Shown: positions 17,516-25,916, numbered from the stretch's first letter. The stretch is 64,000 nt of DNA from Sulfurimonas sp. HSL3-2 (GCF_039645965.1 NZ_CP147917.1:1240001-1304000); one strand, 5' to 3'. A program made the numbers and translations. The notes: generated by a model not told the origin, from the sequence alone.

Positions 17516-19188
17516 AACGTATTTATCTTATACCTGCTGAGTTCTTTGCCCTGTGAATCTATCACATGCACCGCACATGCCAGACAAGGGTCAAACGAGT
17601 GTAGCACTCTTAATACCTCGAGAGGTTTTGAGGTGTCTTCTATCTTTATCCCTACAAGCGCCTCTTCGTAAGCTCCTCTAAGACCATCATAGTTCTTTGG
17701 AGTAGCGTTCCAGGTCGTAGGAGCGATGACCGAGTAGTTCTCTATCTTCTCGCCTTTGATGTTTACAAAGTGCGACAACACACCGCGGGGTACTTCAAAG
17801 AAGGCCCTTCCCTTTGCGTCTTTTTCTAAGGCATTAAAATCATACTTTGTCCAGGTATCGGTGTCGTAATACTTGATGTTTTGAATCAGACGCGAGACAA
17901 GTTTAAAGATATACTCGCAGATGTAGTTTGTCTCGATGGCTCTCGCACAGTTTCTGCCCACCGTACTCGAGAGGTCAATGAGTTCCAGATCCGTATCTTT
18001 TAAAAACTCGTCTACAAAAGACCTTATCAGTTTATTGCCTTTTGAGTAACTCACCATGAGCCGAGCAAGAGGTCCTGTTTCCATCGTCTTTTTGTCATAT
18101 CTCGGTGCTTTTATCCAAGAGTATTTGTCATCATTTTTCGCGGTCTTGAGTGTTCCGTCTTCATTGAGGTCTGTGTAACACACCTCGTTGTCTTTGGCAT
18201 CTCCGCTGTACCATGCACGGTCGACCTCTTCGCTTATCTTGCTCTCATCGAACTCCTCTATCTTTGTAAAGTCGTGCCCGTAGATGATACCGCTGCTAAA
18301 GAGATTTTGTTCCCCTTCGAATTCATATCCGCCCACGCATAAAAAGTTCCCGTTTGCACGTCCCAGCCCTGCTTTGATCTCATCGCGGTAGGCCATGGCG
18401 ATAAGCTTCATATCAGGCAGATAAGCACGGGTGATAAACTCTTTTGCATCTTTTATGACAAACAGATAGTCGTTGAGTCTTTGAGGATTGAGCATATCTG
18501 CGACACTCGTAACTCCTCCTACGACTAAAGTCTGCGGATGCGGTGTCTTTGCACCGAATATCGCCACTGCTTTACTGATGCTTGCCTGAAATTCCAGTGC
18601 TTCAAGGTAATGAGAGATGAGGATCAGGTTTTGTTCAGGAGTAAGTCTATAATCCTTATGTCCCCAATACCCGTTTTTAAAAGGACCGAGTTTGCCTGCA
18701 TTTACAAAGTTCTGCAGTTTTACGAGGACCGCTTCATAGTGAGAATGGGAATTTCTAAAAGGATGGTCTGTATATTTATGCGCCTCTTTGGAGGTAAGTT
18801 TCGGGTCTGCATTTAAAGCACTTGTCACATCCACGAAATCCAGAGAGTGAAGATGGTAAAAATGCACTACATGATCCTGAATAAAAAGCGCCATTGACAT
18901 CAGGTCTCTTATGATCTGGGCATTTTTGGGAGGCTCTATCATGTAAGCATCTTCTACTGAAGTGATCGCCGCACGGAAATGTACATTTGTACATACACCG
19001 CAGATCCTGCCTGCCATAAGTCCCGCATCACGAGGGTCTCTGCCTTTTAAGATGATCTCTATGCCGCGAAAAAGCTGTCCGCTTACATAGGCTTCCTGCA
19101 CGATCCCGTTATCATCGACTTCGACTTCGGCTCTTAGGTGTCCTTCTATCCTTGTTATCGGGTCTATAACGATCTTTTTAGTGCTCAT
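17512..19188 (-). CDS. Cytoplasmic [NiFe] hydrogenase large subunit (HydB-like)
   Basis: This 558-residue large subunit begins STKKIVIDPITRIEGHLRAE and contains RICGVCTNVH and DPCLACAVHVID, the two nickel-binding cysteine pairs. After the final His a C-terminal tail (VIDSQ...INTL) remains, so processing by an endopeptidase is required. It is close to HydB at 31425-33203 in the same window. ATG 19188 is chosen over the GTG at 19191 because it overlaps the upstream stop as TGATG. Its small subunit is fused to a flavoprotein and has no functional export signal, so the enzyme should be cytoplasmic. Electron acceptor NAD(P) is inferred. Confidence 0.93.
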   Translation of the reverse strand: MSTKKIVIDPITRIEGHLRAEVEVDDNGIVQEAYVSGQLFRGIEIILKGRDPRDAGLMAGRICGVCTNVHFRAAITSVEDAYMIEPPKNAQIIRDLMSMALFIQDHVVHFYHLHSLDFVDVTSALNADPKLTSKEAHKYTDHPFRNSHSHYEAVLVKLQNFVNAGKLGPFKNGYWGHKDYRLTPEQNLILISHYLEALEFQASISKAVAIFGAKTPHPQTLVVGGVTSVADMLNPQRLNDYLFVIKDAKEFITRAYLPDMKLIAMAYRDEIKAGLGRANGNFLCVGGYEFEGEQNLFSSGIIYGHDFTKIEEFDESKISEEVDRAWYSGDAKDNEVCYTDLNEDGTLKTAKNDDKYSWIKAPRYDKKTMETGPLARLMVSYSKGNKLIRSFVDEFLKDTDLELIDLSSTVGRNCARAIETNYICEYIFKLVSRLIQNIKYYDTDTWTKYDFNALEKDAKGRAFFEVPRGVLSHFVNIKGEKIENYSVIAPTTWNATPKNYDGLRGAYEEALVGIKIEDTSKPLEVLRVLHSFDPCLACAVHVIDSQGKELSRYKINTL

Positions 19189-21605
19189 CACTTCTCTTCC
19201 TCAACATATTTTCTCTCATTTGCGAACTTATCAAAAAAGCCCTTCTCCGTACATCCCATACAACCGTGTCCCGCTTGAACAGGCCAGCTTGTCCCGCCGT
19301 TGAACTTCATCGTCGGACAGTTGACGTTTGCATAAGGCCCTTTACATCCCATCTCAAAAAGACACCATCCTTTTTTCGCACCCACGTCGCCCCACTCTTT
19401 GACAAACTCGCCGAGCTCATAGTGTCCGCGTCTTTCACAGTTGTCATGTACACGCCCCTCATATGCCCACAGAGGTCGGTTAAACTGATCAAGTGCCGGC
19501 AGTTCTTCAAACATGATGTATGAAAGCAGTGTCCCCACTATATTTATAGGGTTTGTCGGACATCCCGATATATTAATGACATCGTCACGTCCGAGAGCAT
19601 CCGCTACTCCCACAGCTCCCGTCGGATTTGGAGCGGCTGCGACAACTCCGCCGTCAAATGCACAGCTTCCCACCGCCATCACAAGTGCCGCGTCTTTTGC
19701 ACACTTTTTCAAAAGCTCAAGCCCAGTCTCGCCTTTTGGCCCGATGCGAAGAAATTTGCCGTCCATCGCCAAAGGAACTGCGCCCTCGACGATAAGGACA
19801 TATTCTCCCTTCTGATTTTTGATAATATCTTCCAGTACCGTCTCGCTCTGGTCACCGCTGGCACTCATAAGCAGTTCATGATAATCAAGTGAAATATAAT
19901 CAAAGATAAGGTCTTCAATAGCAGGGTTTGTAGATTTTATAAACGCTTCGGAGTTCCCGCTGCAGTCTGCAAGTTCCAGCCAGATTATAGGCACTTTATT
20001 CAGTGTTTTTACACCCTCTTCTACGACCTCTTCAAAGCTTGGATGCAGCTGCATATCTGCCGTTACCATAGATACCCAGCTGTTTACCTCATGTTTTCCT
20101 ATATCTAAAGATGCCATAGCAGCTTCAAGGTTATCGGTTGTCAGATTGTTTCTCGGATGAAGAGTGTTAAACTTCTCGATACGCTTACGAGCCTCAGCAA
20201 CCTCTTTCTCTCTTTGTATATCTTCCGGGGTCTTTCTCGGCATATTCGGGTCAATGAGATGCTGAGATTCTTTAATGATATTTGAGACCATCATCTTACA
20301 TCTGCCGCAGACTCTTCCCGCTTGCGAAAACGGTGCCAGCTCTGAAAAAGATCCGATGCCGCTGCTCGTCACTATATCCACCAGGTCTTGATGATAGATA
20401 TGCTCACAGCTACAGATGAGTCTTCCTCTCTCGCCGATCAGTCTGTTTTGATAAAGATAGTTTATATCTACCTCATCGCCGTTATTTATAAGTTCCTCTA
20501 TGTATCCGACATCGACATTGGAGTTGATCCCTATAAACCTTGTCAGCTTGTCATCGTTTAAAAAGTACTCATCTATCCTATTGTCCTCTTTTGAGGCGAT
20601 CTGTACCTTTTCATAGCCGCAGCTGAACTTTGGCGAGTTGACATCTATAAGATCAAACTCACCCACCTTTAGCATATCTGTTGTAGCTTCGAGTTTAAAC
20701 TCTTTTGGTTCTTTGCCTAGAAGATGAGAGATAGCACAATCGGCTTGCAGGGTGCACTCTTTGACATGACCCGCGATAAAATGGATATCTTTTACCTCGG
20801 CACACTCTCCAACGGCATAGATATCTTCATCCATAGTCTGCATATAAAGGTTGGTCAGTATCCCTTTATTACACTCAAGGCTCTCTTTGAAGTTTGCGAT
20901 GTTGGGTCTTATACCGATACCAAAGACGAGAAACGGGTCTTTTATCTCAAATTTTTTAGTCTTGATAACTGTTATCTCGTTCTCTTCTATAGTCTTGTCA
21001 ACTATCTCGTCTTCGTAAGATATCCTTATCTTGCCGTCTCTTGTATAGCACTCTTCTATGATCTTAATTGAATCGCTCGAGAGTTCTTTGTTATAAAGAT
21101 GATTACCGCGGGAAAGAAGCGTTATACGATCTACACTCGGCATTTCGTTAAGCGTCTCTAAAAGTTCAAGTCCTATGGGACCGCTTCCGACCATCACGAC
21201 TTCACGGCCTGATACGCCTGCTTTGATGATCTCGCAATCTTTCGCACTTCTAAATACGGCTGCATTTTTTATGTTGTCTATATTAAAGAGTGTAACAGGA
21301 ATAGAACCTGTAGCGATTATCAGCTTGTCGTAACTAAACATAGAGTCGTCAGAGAACACTCTTTTAGCATCGGGGTCTATCTTGTTTATTCTTTGATTTA
21401 GTTCAAGTTTAACTGTAGGGTCAAGAGGAAGAGAGATCCCTCCGATATCTTCACTCTCATCGACAAGACGGCAGAGGTGTATTCTGTCGTAGGGAGGGTT
21501 TTTCTCATCACTTATGATCGAGACATCTAGGGATGAGTCTTGCTTTTTAAGATTGTTTGCCAAATATACCGCGGCTATACCGCCGCCGACGATTACCACT
21601 CTCAT
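19188..21605 (-). CDS. Fusion of NirB-like FAD/[2Fe-2S] oxidoreductase with [NiFe] hydrogenase small subunit
   Basis: This 805-residue protein has three parts. Residues 1 to about 390 are a pyridine nucleotide-disulfide oxidoreductase (MRVVIVGGGIAAVYLANNL; second dinucleotide site VVMVGSGPIGLELL) resembling the NirB N-terminus. Residues about 395-440 are a BFD-like [2Fe-2S] domain (CSC and CGRC). Residues about 540-805 are a hydrogenase small subunit (LADCSGNSEA, VGSCAF, SGCPTNPINI, HDNCERR, CKGPYANVNC, HGCMGC). The linker aligns with the Tat signal region of HydA but has Lys-His instead of Arg-Arg. ATG 21605 has AAAGG six bases upstream; TTG 21611 is rejected. It likely links H2 to NAD(P)H or ferredoxin in the cytoplasm (inference). 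Confidence 0.9.
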   Translation of the reverse strand: MRVVIVGGGIAAVYLANNLKKQDSSLDVSIISDEKNPPYDRIHLCRLVDESEDIGGISLPLDPTVKLELNQRINKIDPDAKRVFSDDSMFSYDKLIIATGSIPVTLFNIDNIKNAAVFRSAKDCEIIKAGVSGREVVMVGSGPIGLELLETLNEMPSVDRITLLSRGNHLYNKELSSDSIKIIEECYTRDGKIRISYEDEIVDKTIEENEITVIKTKKFEIKDPFLVFGIGIRPNIANFKESLECNKGILTNLYMQTMDEDIYAVGECAEVKDIHFIAGHVKECTLQADCAISHLLGKEPKEFKLEATTDMLKVGEFDLIDVNSPKFSCGYEKVQIASKEDNRIDEYFLNDDKLTRFIGINSNVDVGYIEELINNGDEVDINYLYQNRLIGERGRLICSCEHIYHQDLVDIVTSSGIGSFSELAPFSQAGRVCGRCKMMVSNIIKESQHLIDPNMPRKTPEDIQREKEVAEARKRIEKFNTLHPRNNLTTDNLEAAMASLDIGKHEVNSWVSMVTADMQLHPSFEEVVEEGVKTLNKVPIIWLELADCSGNSEAFIKSTNPAIEDLIFDYISLDYHELLMSASGDQSETVLEDIIKNQKGEYVLIVEGAVPLAMDGKFLRIGPKGETGLELLKKCAKDAALVMAVGSCAFDGGVVAAAPNPTGAVGVADALGRDDVINISGCPTNPINIVGTLLSYIMFEELPALDQFNRPLWAYEGRVHDNCERRGHYELGEFVKEWGDVGAKKGWCLFEMGCKGPYANVNCPTMKFNGGTSWPVQAGHGCMGCTEKGFFDKFANERKYVEEEK

Positions 21606-21645
21606 ACGCAACCTTTTATATAATAGACTTTCCTATAATCCGTCC

Positions 21646-21651
21646 ATTATA
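21646..21651 (-). promoter_or_regulatory. Candidate -10 box of the cytoplasmic hydrogenase-ech operon
   Basis: TATAAT on the minus strand, about 41 bases before the ATG at 21605, within a 124-bp AT-rich gap. A second, weaker AT-rich box lies closer to the gene (around 21617-21624). No clear -35 or operator could be identified. It is the only obvious promoter for the eight-gene operon. Confidence 0.45.
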
Positions 21652-21729
21652 TAACTATTTCTTTTCATTTAAGTTAAAAATTTATCATGAAAAGCAGATT
21701 AAATTTAATTTTCTCTTTTTCCGGCAGCT

Positions 21730-23241
21730 TTAAGGTACTAACACTTTTTTAGATACAAGTGCTTTGGACAAAGCATCTTTGATAGACACGTAAGCTGCTT
21801 TGTTCTGTTCACGGATCTTTTCTTCCCTGTGCAGCTGTCTTGTTATATTATCCAAGTCTTTTCTTAGGTTATTATATTCTGAGATCATGGTTTTTCCGAC
21901 TGCTGTCGCTGTTACCCTTTTTTTCTCTTCTCTATATTTTTTTATTTCATCTTTTATATTGTAAATCTCGACTTGCAGTCTGGTTTTTTTAGTGGTGTCT
22001 TTTATCATATCCAGAGAATCTAAATATCTTTCCAGCTTTTTCCCGTGTTCATTGATCTTTTGTGTGAGGCGTTCTTTTTCTGCATTGACTACATTTTGAT
22101 ATTCTAATGGTGATTTATCACCGATATACAGAGATCGTATCTTTTTATTGATATCTTCTTTCTCTTTTTTCAAGGCTTCGACGGATGTCTTGATCTTAAT
22201 ATATATCTTTACAATGGAAAGCATAGATATGACGTTCCATTTAAGTCCATCCTCTGTTTCCAGTTCCGGGACTTTATACTTTCTTCCATCGATTACAATA
22301 ATGTTTAAAGAGTAATATTTTAAGAACTCCATCATATACTGATTTGATATAGCTATCTCTTCCAGGATAAGATTTGCAATGTGCCCAAATACTTCTTCAA
22401 AATGCTTTCTAAATACATAACCCGAAAAACCAAGAAAAAAGTCTTCGTCTTCATCTTCAAATGCTTCTTTTAGCTGTTCTAAGATAATGGACTGTATTAA
22501 TGCAAATACTTTTTTTTCATAAGTCTGATTATCGATCTTTTTCTCTATCAGGTATGTTTGAACAAACATTTTTGCAGAATAATAAAAGAAATTTTTGCTT
22601 TCCTCTTCTAAAAAGTAATCGTCATAAAGAACTTTAAAATCTTCCTCTTTGATACCGTTATATCTGTTGGCAATAGTCTCTTTCTCATTTTCGGCGACTT
22701 TGCGCTTATACTTGTCGTCAAGTTTCTTTACAAAGATATGCTCGTCTCTGATAATGACGATATCATGATCTTTTAGTTGCAAAAACTCGTTGACTGCAAA
22801 TCTTGCCAGCTCTTTTTTATTGATCTCTTCATTATTTATCTTGTTTATAAAGTTATATATTTTATCTTTTAATTTTTTTGGCAATGAGATCTGGTTTTTA
22901 TTGCCTTTATAATCATATTCTATGAGGTCTTGATTGTTTTTCAGTATTTCAAGGAGAGAAGGAAGGTTGACACTGTCTTTTGGCTCGATCTTGTAGGGAA
23001 AGACTTTAAGACGGATCTTATTATTGATGATTTTAAAAAGTATATATCCTACCGGTTCTAGATACTCTTTAAACGCTTGCTTTATAATCAGCTGGCTTTG
23101 AGGATCGTCCAGATCTACTGTTTCACAATTTTCATTTAAATACGCAAATAGTTTATCATTCTCCTCATCACTGAGTCTGAAGTCGATACTCGGTTTACCG
23201 ACGTGTGCTTTTAAATAAAATTTTATTTCCTGATCTAACAT
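21730..23241 (-). CDS. Unknown 503-residue protein with C-terminal coiled coil
   Basis: I do not recognise this protein. It is soluble, highly charged and lysine/glutamate-rich, with no signal peptide or membrane helix. Residues about 360-490 are predicted coiled coil (long runs of E, K, R with heptad-like hydrophobics, such as NNLRKDLDNITRQLHREEK). A conspicuous acidic patch (EDEDEDFF) lies near residue 268. The gene is flanked by the cytoplasmic hydrogenase operon downstream (its own promoter at 21646) and the nickel permease gene upstream. The TTG at 23244 is followed at once by ATG 23241, chosen because AGGG lies six bases upstream. No function should be assumed. Confidence 0.8.
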   Translation of the reverse strand: MLDQEIKFYLKAHVGKPSIDFRLSDEENDKLFAYLNENCETVDLDDPQSQLIIKQAFKEYLEPVGYILFKIINNKIRLKVFPYKIEPKDSVNLPSLLEILKNNQDLIEYDYKGNKNQISLPKKLKDKIYNFINKINNEEINKKELARFAVNEFLQLKDHDIVIIRDEHIFVKKLDDKYKRKVAENEKETIANRYNGIKEEDFKVLYDDYFLEEESKNFFYYSAKMFVQTYLIEKKIDNQTYEKKVFALIQSIILEQLKEAFEDEDEDFFLGFSGYVFRKHFEEVFGHIANLILEEIAISNQYMMEFLKYYSLNIIVIDGRKYKVPELETEDGLKWNVISMLSIVKIYIKIKTSVEALKKEKEDINKKIRSLYIGDKSPLEYQNVVNAEKERLTQKINEHGKKLERYLDSLDMIKDTTKKTRLQVEIYNIKDEIKKYREEKKRVTATAVGKTMISEYNNLRKDLDNITRQLHREEKIREQNKAAYVSIKDALSKALVSKKVLVP

Positions 23242-23336
23242 CAATACCCTAGAGAAAATTTTTATATTGTAGTCCCTAATTGTACAGGTATAACGATAAG
23301 AACTATATTAACCTGACAAGAATACAGGAGATGGAT

Positions 23337-23975
23337 TCAGGCAAGAAGCATCTGCGTACCGACAGCGATAGATATGACTCCTGCAAGACCAAAAGCCCTT
23401 CTTATATTTGTTATATTAGTAAGAAGATTGCGATTGAGATAAAGTATCACTGCACCAAAGCTCACAAATACGACGGAAACACCGGCAACAAAAGCCAGCA
23501 CCATCGTCGGTTCTATATTTTCACCGTGAAGCATACCAAGGGTCACGAGCATCCCTCTCACTCCGCCTATACCCATAAGTGCACCCATACCCAGTGCCGA
23601 TGTCGAAATAACATTACCATGAGCGTGGCTTTTACCAAAATAGATATGAATATGTTCTTTATTACTGTGAACGTGTTTGTTCAGATGTATGCGGTTAGAA
23701 AAGACCATAAAAAGCAGATACAATCCCATAGCGATGATCACGGACGAAGAGATAGTATCTCCATACTCCGTTATATACTCAGGCAGCGAATAGACCTGCA
23801 GAAGTTTTGCAAAAATAAAAAGCATCAAACCGTGTCCAAAAGCAAACATCAAAGTTATTAGCGCCGTCTTTCTTTTCGACTTCCCTATAGAAAAGTCTGC
23901 GATGGCAGTCAAGTGATCGGGTCCGAATGCATGAAGGATACCATACCAAAAAATTATCATATAACCGATCATCAT
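23337..23975 (-). CDS. NicO/HupE-like nickel transport membrane protein
   Basis: This 212-residue protein has about six membrane helices. HAFGPDHLTAI near residue 15 matches the HX4DH motif of nickel/cobalt permeases, and FAFGHGLM forms the second conserved His helix. A cytoplasmic or periplasmic loop is His-rich (HLNKHVHSNKEHIHI and KSHAHG), as in metal-trafficking loops. It probably takes up nickel for the three hydrogenases; RcnA-like efflux cannot be excluded. The ATG at 23975 has AAGGAG six bases upstream. It is divergent from the zinc-ribbon/protease pair, and the 122-bp gap between them should hold nickel- or hydrogen-responsive control. Confidence 0.78.
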   Translation of the reverse strand: MMIGYMIIFWYGILHAFGPDHLTAIADFSIGKSKRKTALITLMFAFGHGLMLFIFAKLLQVYSLPEYITEYGDTISSSVIIAMGLYLLFMVFSNRIHLNKHVHSNKEHIHIYFGKSHAHGNVISTSALGMGALMGIGGVRGMLVTLGMLHGENIEPTMVLAFVAGVSVVFVSFGAVILYLNRNLLTNITNIRRAFGLAGVISIAVGTQMLLA

Positions 23976-24097
23976 AGACTACTCCTTAAGTAAGAGGTTT
24001 AAAAAATTTTACTCTTTTTTTGTAAGAAAAAACTAAATTTTTACAAAACTTATACAGTTTTAGGACTAAAATCAATAATAAAAGGGTAAAATTTAGC

Positions 24098-24784
24098 ATG
24101 CAATGGTTAATCGAATGTATTTACTGCGATCATAAACTGTATCGACTAGGTGACGGCATGTTAAAATGCTCGGCATGTAAAAGAAAGTACAGTCCAAAAC
24201 GTATAAACAAGATCATGATGCTTATAGACTATTTTTGTGAAGACAAAAATGCACTTCAAACTTCAAAACAACTCCGACTTTCCTATGTATCAATCCATAA
24301 ATATTACGATATCTTCAGACTGCTTTGTGCAAATATCTGTGAGATCGAATATGAACTCTCAAGAGGAAGATCTTGTGAGTATGAAGAGTATTTCTACCTT
24401 GAACAGAGTAAAAGGAACGATAGACTAGCGGTCTTTGATGCGCATAACTTCCTTACATTCGATTATGAAAACCATATCTATACATTGGTAATGCCGACAC
24501 TTCAAAGATACAAGCAGCAGTTTATTGACGACAATCTTGAAAACGTATATAACAGCGAATTCAATAAGTTCAAACGCAAAAGCAGGATCATAAAAGTCTC
24601 TAAACATCTCAATAAAATCGTGAACTTTTGGGAGTATTTTGAGAAGTTTATACTAAACTACAAAGGGATATCGACCGAGAATTTTCCGCTTTATCTAAAA
24701 GAGGCGGAGTTTAAATTTAACCATACGCTTGAAGCACAAAAAATGCTTCTGCAAAAACACTATTTCGAGAGTCAATATGAATGA
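24098..24784 (+). CDS. Zinc-ribbon HTH protein resembling the N-terminus of IS1595-type transposases
   Basis: This 228-residue protein begins with a zinc ribbon (CIYCDHKL, then CSACKRKY; C-x2-C-x15-C-x2-C), followed by a helix-turn-helix-like segment (about residues 47-80, LRLSYVSIHKYYDIFR). This pattern is found at the N-terminus of ISXO2/IS1595-like transposases, but no DDE catalytic core, terminal inverted repeats or target duplications are seen. It overlaps the hydrogenase maturation protease by 8 bp, so it is maintained as part of a hydrogenase operon. A domesticated DNA-binding regulator is a reasonable guess; no experimental analogue is known to me. Confidence 0.65.
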   Translation: MQWLIECIYCDHKLYRLGDGMLKCSACKRKYSPKRINKIMMLIDYFCEDKNALQTSKQLRLSYVSIHKYYDIFRLLCANICEIEYELSRGRSCEYEEYFYLEQSKRNDRLAVFDAHNFLTFDYENHIYTLVMPTLQRYKQQFIDDNLENVYNSEFNKFKRKSRIIKVSKHLNKIVNFWEYFEKFILNYKGISTENFPLYLKEAEFKFNHTLEAQKMLLQKHYFESQYE

Positions 24785-25304
24785 AAACAGTTTTGCTATT
24801 TTAGGTGTCGGAAATATCTTGGAGATGGATGACGGAGTAGCCGTCTATGCGACAAGATATTTGCAAAGCAACTATACCTTCACTCCCTCAATAGAGATCA
24901 TTAACGGCGGAGTCGAAGGGATAAATCTGCTAAACATATTTATGCAGTACAAACATATACTGATACTTGATACCATAGATATAGAGGACTCTCCGGGGTC
25001 TATCTACCATATTCCCTCAGAGGAGCTTACCGGATACGGTCTCAACAGCGGCGGAGCTCATGAGATAGGTGTCATTCAGTGTCTCGATATGCTCGAACTC
25101 ATGGGTAGAGAACTGCCGAAATCCTCCATTTTAGGGATCATTCCAGAAGAGATAGATATCTGCATAGGGCTGAGTTCTGTTCTGCATGAAAGATTTGACG
25201 ATTACATCAAAAGTGTGCTCGGCATCTTAGAAAAAAACGGGATAAGTGTCACACAAAAAGAAGCGATCACACCTCTTAGATCTATCATAGAAAACTTCTC
25301 TTAA
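24777..25304 (+). CDS. Hydrogenase maturation endopeptidase (HybD/HupD family), canonical copy
   Basis: This 175-residue protease trims the C-terminus of NiFe large subunits after nickel insertion. The N-terminus FAILGVGNILEMDDGVAVYA aligns with HybD; the nickel-sensing Glu of HybD is Asp here, a conservative change. The second ligand Asp (ILILDTID) and the third ligand His (GGAHEIG) are present. The ATG at 24777 is chosen because it fits the family start; the longer reading from 24729 adds residues unlike the family and overlaps the upstream gene further. Its closeness to the cytoplasmic hydrogenase genes suggests it processes that large subunit (inference). Confidence 0.9.
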   Translation: MNENSFAILGVGNILEMDDGVAVYATRYLQSNYTFTPSIEIINGGVEGINLLNIFMQYKHILILDTIDIEDSPGSIYHIPSEELTGYGLNSGGAHEIGVIQCLDMLELMGRELPKSSILGIIPEEIDICIGLSSVLHERFDDYIKSVLGILEKNGISVTQKEAITPLRSIIENFS

Positions 25305-25326
25305 TCTTTGCGTGTACTTTCAATGC

Positions 25327-25332
25327 TATAAT
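25327..25332 (+). promoter_or_regulatory. Extended -10 promoter for the HdeD-like gene
   Basis: TATAAT preceded by TGC (extended -10), 39 bp upstream of the ATG at 25371 and inside the 66-bp gap after the protease gene. It would allow hdeD to be transcribed separately from the hydrogenase genes. Confidence 0.5.
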
Positions 25333-25369
25333 GATGATATAAAGTCCTTATAGAAAGGGAGAGAAAGAG

Positions 25370-25915
25370 ATGTGGAAGCAGCCGTTTGATGAGGATCTCT
25401 TTGAGAAGTTCGACAAATACAGAAAAATCGCCGGAGTGATCTTTATACTGCTTGGAACAGTCGGTATCGTTTATCCTGTTTTTATGACATTGGCGACTGT
25501 TACTTTTATATCATGGCTTATGCTGTTTGGCGGTTTTACTGCAGGCTATTTTACTTGGATCAGCAATAAAACGGACAGTATCGGCTGGCTGAAAAGCGTG
25601 ATCCTCATAGGGGCAGCTATCTTTATGCTGCTTTACCCTAAAGAAAGTGCCAGTGCCGTCGGTCTGCTCTTAGCGGTCTACTTTTTTCTTGACGGGTTTG
25701 CAAGCTTCAGCATCGCTTTTTCAATGAAGCAGAGTTCAGGATCGATCCTTTGGTTTTTAAACGCTATCTTCTCAGTCTTGATCGCTTTGCTGCTTTTTGT
25801 CAACTGGCCGGTGGGTTCTATGTATCTTGTAGGACTTTTAGTCGGCTTTAGTCTCTTTTTTGACGGTGTCGCTCTTTTGGTAGGCGGTTCTATCTTTAAA
25901 GATATGCTGAAATAG
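25370..25915 (+). CDS. HdeD family (DUF308) membrane protein
   Basis: This 181-residue protein has six predicted membrane helices in three repeated pairs typical of DUF308, with short loops (for example GAAIFMLLYPKESASAVGLL and VLIALLLFVNWPVG). HdeD in E. coli protects against acid at high cell density; the mechanism is unclear. A GGGAGAGAAAGAG ribosome site precedes the start. It converges on the HydD-like protease with a 1-bp gap, and no terminator is visible between them. Its link to the hydrogenase island may be positional only. Confidence 0.82.
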   Translation: MWKQPFDEDLFEKFDKYRKIAGVIFILLGTVGIVYPVFMTLATVTFISWLMLFGGFTAGYFTWISNKTDSIGWLKSVILIGAAIFMLLYPKESASAVGLLLAVYFFLDGFASFSIAFSMKQSSGSILWFLNAIFSVLIALLLFVNWPVGSMYLVGLLVGFSLFFDGVALLVGGSIFKDMLK

Positions 25916-25916
25916 T

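Noticed and set aside
23280-23861. A 193-codon plus-strand ORF opposite the nickel permease
   Set aside because: It is low-complexity, His/Lys-rich and antisense to a clear transporter gene; a shadow frame.
24098-24784. A complete insertion sequence (IS1595-like)
   Set aside because: There is no DDE/D catalytic domain, no terminal inverted repeats and no target duplication, and the gene overlaps a hydrogenase protease; it is treated as a host gene.
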